The notes under the pieces are model-generated. The model was not told the origin of the DNA and did not search any database. It saw only the letters and a list, made by a program, of their open reading frames with translations. A stretch of DNA of 64,000 nt from the NCBI RefSeq assembly GCF_000689255.1, contig NZ_HG964446.1, forward strand, positions 3,826,734 to 3,890,733, read 5' to 3'. Position 1 is the first letter of the stretch, and each line of letters begins with the position of its first letter. Of the stretch, positions 60,550-64,000 are shown one piece after another. The position numbers and the translations under genes were made by a program. This stretch comes from Mycobacterium triplex. GTDB taxonomy: Bacteria > Actinomycetota > Actinomycetes > Mycobacteriales > Mycobacteriaceae.

Positions 60550-61086
60550 GTGCGCACGCTGGTGCTCGGCGGGATCAGGTCGGGCAAATCCGAGTGGGCC
60601 GAGCAGGCCATCGCCGCGTCGCTGCCACCCGGGCAGCCGGTCCGCTACCTGGCTTCCGGGCGCGGCGACCAGGCCGACGAGGACTGGGCACAGCGGATTG
60701 CCAAACACCGCGTCCGTCGGCCCGCGCACTGGTCGACAGTCGAAACCCAGTGCATCACAACCGAATTGCGGCGGTCACCGGACACCCCGACCCTCGTCGA
60801 CGACCTCGGCAGCTGGCTGACCGGCACCCTGGATCGCCACCGGGCCTGGGAGACCGGGTCGGTGGCCGCTCCCGTCGAGGAGATGCTCGGCGCGGTCGGT
60901 GCGTTCGAGGCCACGCTGGTGCTCGTCAGTCCCGAGGTCGGGTTGACCGTGGTGCCCGCCACCGCATCCGGGCGCCGGTTTGCCGACGAGCTGGGCGCCC
61001 TCAACCAGCGCGTCGCGGCCCTGTGCGAGCGGGTGGTGTTGGTGGTCGCCGGTCAGCCGCTCTCGATCAAACCGCCAGGGGCATGA
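60550..61086 (+). CDS. cobU: adenosylcobinamide kinase / adenosylcobinamide-phosphate guanylyltransferase
   Basis: CobU phosphorylates adenosylcobinamide and attaches GMP for cobalamin nucleotide-loop assembly. The 178-residue product (VRTLVLGGIRSGKSEWAEQ) has the P-loop GGIRSGKS and the family VSPEVGLTVVPATASGRRF block with the guanylyl-acceptor region. The CobU N-terminus aligns best with GTG at 60550; a TTG at 60526 would add 8 residues. Its stop overlaps the cobT ATG. In H37Rv, as recalled, cobU is elsewhere (Rv0254c), so this copy is unusual. Confidence 0.85.
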   Translation: MRTLVLGGIRSGKSEWAEQAIAASLPPGQPVRYLASGRGDQADEDWAQRIAKHRVRRPAHWSTVETQCITTELRRSPDTPTLVDDLGSWLTGTLDRHRAWETGSVAAPVEEMLGAVGAFEATLVLVSPEVGLTVVPATASGRRFADELGALNQRVAALCERVVLVVAGQPLSIKPPGA

Positions 61087-62147
61087 TGGCATTCGCGCCG
61101 ATCTCCCCGCCCGACGCCGCCGCCGCGGCCGCTGCCCGCAAGCGCCAGGACACCCTGACCAAGCCGCGCGGCGCCCTGGGCCGTCTCGAAGACCTGTCCG
61201 TCTGGATCGCGTCATGCCAAGGGCATTGCCCGCCAACCCAATTCGAGCGTGCCCGGGTGGTGGTGTTCGCCGGCGACCACGGCGTCGCCCGGTCCGGGGT
61301 GTCGGCGTACCCGCCGGAGGTGACCGCCCAGATGGTCGCCAACATCGACGCCGGCGGCGCGGCGATCAACACGCTGGCCGCGATCGCCGACGCGACCGTG
61401 CGCGTCGCCGACCTCGCGGTGGACGCCGAGCCGCTCTCGGAGCAGATCGGCGCGCACAAGGTGCGACGGGCCAGCGGCGATATCGCCGTACGGGACGCTT
61501 TGACCGACGAGGAGACCGCCGGCGCGATCGCGGCGGGCCAGCGCATCGCCGACGAAGAGGTCGACGCGGGCGCCGACCTGCTGATCGCCGGCGACATGGG
61601 CATCGGGAACACCACCGCGGCGGCGGTGCTGGTCGCGGCGCTGACTAACGCCGAGCCGGTCGCGGTGGTCGGCTTCGGGTCCGGCATCGACGACGCCGGC
61701 TGGGCCCGCAAGACGGCCGCGGTCCGCGACGCGTTGTTCCGGTCGAAGCCGGTGCTGCCGGACCCCGTCGCGCTGCTGCGCTCGTGCGGCGGCGCGGATC
61801 TGGCTGCGATGGCGGGCTTTTGCGCCCAAGCCGCGGTGCGACGCACCCCGCTGCTGCTTGACGGCATGGCGGTAACGGCCGCCGCCCTGGTCGCCGAACG
61901 GCTGGCACCGGGCGCGCGGCAGTGGTGGCAGGCCGGTCACCGATCCACCGAACCGGGGCATGCGCTGGCCCTGACCGCACTCGACTTGGACCCGATCCTG
62001 GACCTGGGGATGCGGTTGGGCGAGGGCAGCGGCGCGGCGCTGGCGCTGCCGGTGCTGCGCGCTGCGGTGGCCACGCTGTCGTCGATGGCGACGTTCACCG
62101 AGGCCGGCGTCTCCGACCGACCCGGCGAGACAGTAACGTCCCCGTGA
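61083..62147 (+). CDS. cobT: nicotinate-nucleotide--dimethylbenzimidazole phosphoribosyltransferase
   Basis: CobT makes α-ribazole phosphate, the lower ligand of cobalamin. The 354-residue product has VVFAGDHGVARSGVSAYPPEVTAQMV, GDMGIGNTTAAAVL, GFGSGIDDAGW and the C-terminal GHRSTEPGHALAL with the active-site Glu region. The ATG at 61083 overlaps the cobU stop; the cobS GTG overlaps its stop (GTGA). Confidence 0.94.
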   Translation: MMAFAPISPPDAAAAAAARKRQDTLTKPRGALGRLEDLSVWIASCQGHCPPTQFERARVVVFAGDHGVARSGVSAYPPEVTAQMVANIDAGGAAINTLAAIADATVRVADLAVDAEPLSEQIGAHKVRRASGDIAVRDALTDEETAGAIAAGQRIADEEVDAGADLLIAGDMGIGNTTAAAVLVAALTNAEPVAVVGFGSGIDDAGWARKTAAVRDALFRSKPVLPDPVALLRSCGGADLAAMAGFCAQAAVRRTPLLLDGMAVTAAALVAERLAPGARQWWQAGHRSTEPGHALALTALDLDPILDLGMRLGEGSGAALALPVLRAAVATLSSMATFTEAGVSDRPGETVTSP

Positions 62148-62896
62148 TTCGTTCGCTGGCAACGGCTTTCGCGTTCGGAACGGTCTTGCCTGTACCGGCT
62201 TCCGGCACGATGAGCCGCGGCGCCATGACCGCGCTGCCGGTGGTCGGGGCGACCCTCGGAGCGCTGGCCGCGGGCATCGTCTGGGGCGGCTCGCTGGCTT
62301 TCGGTGCCTCCAGTCCGCTGCCGGGATTGCTTGCGGTGACAGCACTTTTGCTCGCGACCCGCGGGCTGCACATCGACGGCGTCGCCGATACGGCCGACGG
62401 CCTGGGCTGCTACGGGCCGCCGCCGCGCGCCCTGGCCGTGATGCGCGACGGGTCGACGGGGCCGTTCGGTGTCGCGGCCGTCGTGCTGGTGATCGTGTTG
62501 CAGGGCTTGGCATTTTCCGCGCTCGGGTCGACGTGGCCGCACGGGCTTTCCGCGATCCTCGTGGCGGTGACCGCCGGCCGGGTGAGCGCCGTGCTGGCCT
62601 GCCGTCGCTCGGTGCCCGCGGCCGACGGCAGCGCCCTGGGCGTGCACGTCGCGGGCACGCAGCCGCTGCCCGTCGTCGCCGGTTGGGTCGTGGTGCTGCT
62701 TGGGGTCTCGGTGGTGGCGGGCCCACGACCGTGGCAGGGGCCCGCCGCGGTGGTGTTGGCGTTGTGCTGCGGCGGCGTGCTGGTGCGGCATTGCGTGCGC
62801 CGCTTCGGCGGCATCAACGGCGACGTGCTGGGCGCCGCGATCGAACTGACCACGACGGTCAGCGCGGTGACGCTCGCGGCGCTGATCCGCTGCTAG
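62144..62896 (+). CDS. cobS: adenosylcobinamide-GDP ribazoletransferase (cobalamin synthase)
   Basis: CobS is the membrane enzyme that joins adenosylcobinamide-GDP to α-ribazole. The 250-residue product has six or more membrane segments and the acidic loop TRGLHIDGVADTADGLG, followed by AVMRDGSTGPFGVAA. The GTG start is coupled to cobT. CobU, CobT and CobS together complete the nucleotide-loop branch. Rv2209, which follows cobS in H37Rv as recalled, is absent. Confidence 0.93.
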   Translation: MIRSLATAFAFGTVLPVPASGTMSRGAMTALPVVGATLGALAAGIVWGGSLAFGASSPLPGLLAVTALLLATRGLHIDGVADTADGLGCYGPPPRALAVMRDGSTGPFGVAAVVLVIVLQGLAFSALGSTWPHGLSAILVAVTAGRVSAVLACRRSVPAADGSALGVHVAGTQPLPVVAGWVVVLLGVSVVAGPRPWQGPAAVVLALCCGGVLVRHCVRRFGGINGDVLGAAIELTTTVSAVTLAALIRC

Positions 62897-62922
62897 CCGG
62901 CCCGTCGGCCGTTCTCTTGCGC

Positions 62923-63084
62923 CGAGCGTGAAACCAGCTTCACGCTCGAGCTAGTGCTCTTGCGCCGAACGCCCGGCCAGGGGGGCGCTCACGCCTGAAT
63001 GCCCGGCTGACCGGGCGCTCGGCGAGGCAGAAGGCGCCCGGCAGACAAACGCGCTCGGCGAGGCAGACGCGCTCGGTGAGGCAA
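62923..63084. repeat. palindrome and 16-bp direct repeats between cobS and ilvE
   Basis: In the 195-bp convergent gap a 10-bp palindrome with a 6-nt loop (CGAGCGTGAA / TTCACGCTCG, 62923-62948) is followed by three copies of GCGCTCGGCGAGGCAG-type sequence at 63015, 63051 and 63069 (the third has two changes). A TCTTGCGCCGA word also occurs twice. The palindrome probably terminates cobS; the repeats look like dispersed intergenic units. Confidence 0.7.
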
Positions 63085-63091
63085 GGGGCCG

Positions 63092-64000
63092 CTAGCCGAG
63101 GCGCGTCATCCAGCCGTGCGTATCGGCGAAAGTCCCCCGCTGAATGCGGGTCAGCGTGTCGCGCAGGGCCATCGTCACTTCACCCGGTTGACCGTCGGCG
63201 ATGGTGAACTCGGCATCGGCGTACTTCACCCGCCCGACCGGCGTGATGACGGCCGCAGTGCCGCAGGCGAATACCTCGGTGATCTCCCCCGCGGCCGCCT
63301 TCTTCTGCCACTCGTCGATATCGATCTTGCGCTCTTCGACCGTGAACCCAGCGTCAAGTGCCAACTGCAGCAACGAGTCCCGCGTTATGCCCGGCAGCAG
63401 CGAGCCGGACAGCTCCGGGGTGACCAGCCGCGAGGTGCCGCCGCTGCCCAGCACGAAGAACAGGTTCATGCCGCCCATCTCTTCGACGAACCGACGCTCG
63501 ACGGCATCGAGCCAAACCACTTGGTCGCAACCGTTTTCCGCGGCCTCGGCCTGAGCCACCAGCGACGCGGCGTAGTTGCCGCCGAACTTGGCCGCACCGG
63601 TACCGCCCGGGCAGGCCCGCACGTAATCCGTTGACACCCAGACGTCGACGGGGTTGATGCCGTTGCGGAAATACGCGCCGGCCGGCGAACCGATCAGCAG
63701 GTAGCGGTAGTGCTTGGCCGGCCGTACGCCCAGTCCGGGCTCGGTCGCGAAGATGAACGGCCGCAGATACAGCGCCTCTTCGCCGCCGGCCTTGGGCACC
63801 CATGCGTTGTCGACCGCGACGAGCTGGCGCAGGGATTCGAGGAAAAGCCCGTCGGGCAGCTCGGGGATCGCGATCCGCCGGGCCGACGCGCGCATCCGGG
63901 CGGCGTTGGCGTCCGGGCGAAATGACACGATCGAGCCGTCGGCCCAGCGGTACGCCTTGAGGCCCTCGAACACCTCTTGCGCGTAGTGCAGCACGATCGC
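63092..64000 (-). CDS. ilvE: branched-chain amino acid aminotransferase (5' end cut by window)
   Basis: IlvE performs the last transamination in Leu, Ile and Val synthesis with PLP. The 302 visible residues include HYAQEVFEGLKAYR, the substrate region RPFIFATEPGLGV, the PLP lysine in AAKFGGNYAASL, EEMGGMNLFFVLG and the phosphate-binding EVFACGTAAVITPVG. The frame is still open at the window end (about 65 N-terminal residues are expected beyond). Confidence 0.96.
   Translation of the reverse strand, partial: AIVLHYAQEVFEGLKAYRWADGSIVSFRPDANAARMRASARRIAIPELPDGLFLESLRQLVAVDNAWVPKAGGEEALYLRPFIFATEPGLGVRPAKHYRYLLIGSPAGAYFRNGINPVDVWVSTDYVRACPGGTGAAKFGGNYAASLVAQAEAAENGCDQVVWLDAVERRFVEEMGGMNLFFVLGSGGTSRLVTPELSGSLLPGITRDSLLQLALDAGFTVEERKIDIDEWQKKAAAGEITEVFACGTAAVITPVGRVKYADAEFTIADGQPGEVTMALRDTLTRIQRGTFADTHGWMTRLG

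Overview
The window is chromosomal DNA of a Mycobacterium. High GC with strong third-position GC, a PPE protein, mycobacterial lipid and cell-wall genes, a bcc-aa3 respiratory cluster and frequent leaderless starts all point there. Gene order follows the M. tuberculosis segment from murC (Rv2152c) to ilvE (Rv2210c), recalled from memory. The strain is outside the tuberculosis complex: the genes recalled between murE and pbpB in H37Rv, IS1558 beside pknL, IS6110 beside mraZ, and Rv2209 are all missing, and other cargo is present instead.

Layout. 1-14700 (minus strand) is the division and cell-wall (dcw) operon: mraZ, rsmH, an ftsL-like gene, pbpB, murE, murF, murX, murD, ftsW, murG and murC (cut by the window edge), mostly joined by 4-bp stop/start overlaps. 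14700-15040 is its control region, with a three-unit MraZ box and a second, opposite TGGGG array. 15041-22518 holds a DUF3040 protein, a GNAT acetyltransferase, lppM, a non-canonical methylenetetrahydrofolate reductase, idsA2, mptA and the divergent Rv2175c/pknL pair.

22519-27641 is an accessory island: a TetR regulator, an O-methyltransferase, a 40-residue lipopeptide, a lone PPE protein and an FAD oxidoreductase. Copies of one palindrome (TTTCAA-N6-TTGAAA) lie before the regulator, between the methyltransferase and lipopeptide genes, and before the PPE gene. This is the best candidate here for an undescribed system.

27638-41010 returns to conserved genes: aroG, RNase AS, membrane and mannosyltransferase genes, an acyltransferase, an ArsA-type ATPase with no ordinary start codon, two START-like proteins, fadD15, pimB, a putative metalloprotease, ripC and a cysteine-rich small protein. 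An IS110-family element (about 41170-42441) sits immediately before the DnaQ/UvrC-like gene and appears to supply its ribosome binding site. Then follow trpD, ctaE-qcrCAB, a DUF5994 gene with a small partner, mmpS3, ctaF, ctaC, asnB, adenosine kinase, an A-type Fe-S carrier, a glycerate kinase, a cobU-cobT-cobS operon and ilvE (cut by the window edge).

The conserved genes build the envelope (peptidoglycan precursors, septal synthesis, PIM/LM/LAM mannosylation, peptidoglycan hydrolysis) and respiration (cytochrome bc1 and aa3 subunits around asnB). Comparisons with M. tuberculosis are from memory and were not searched.
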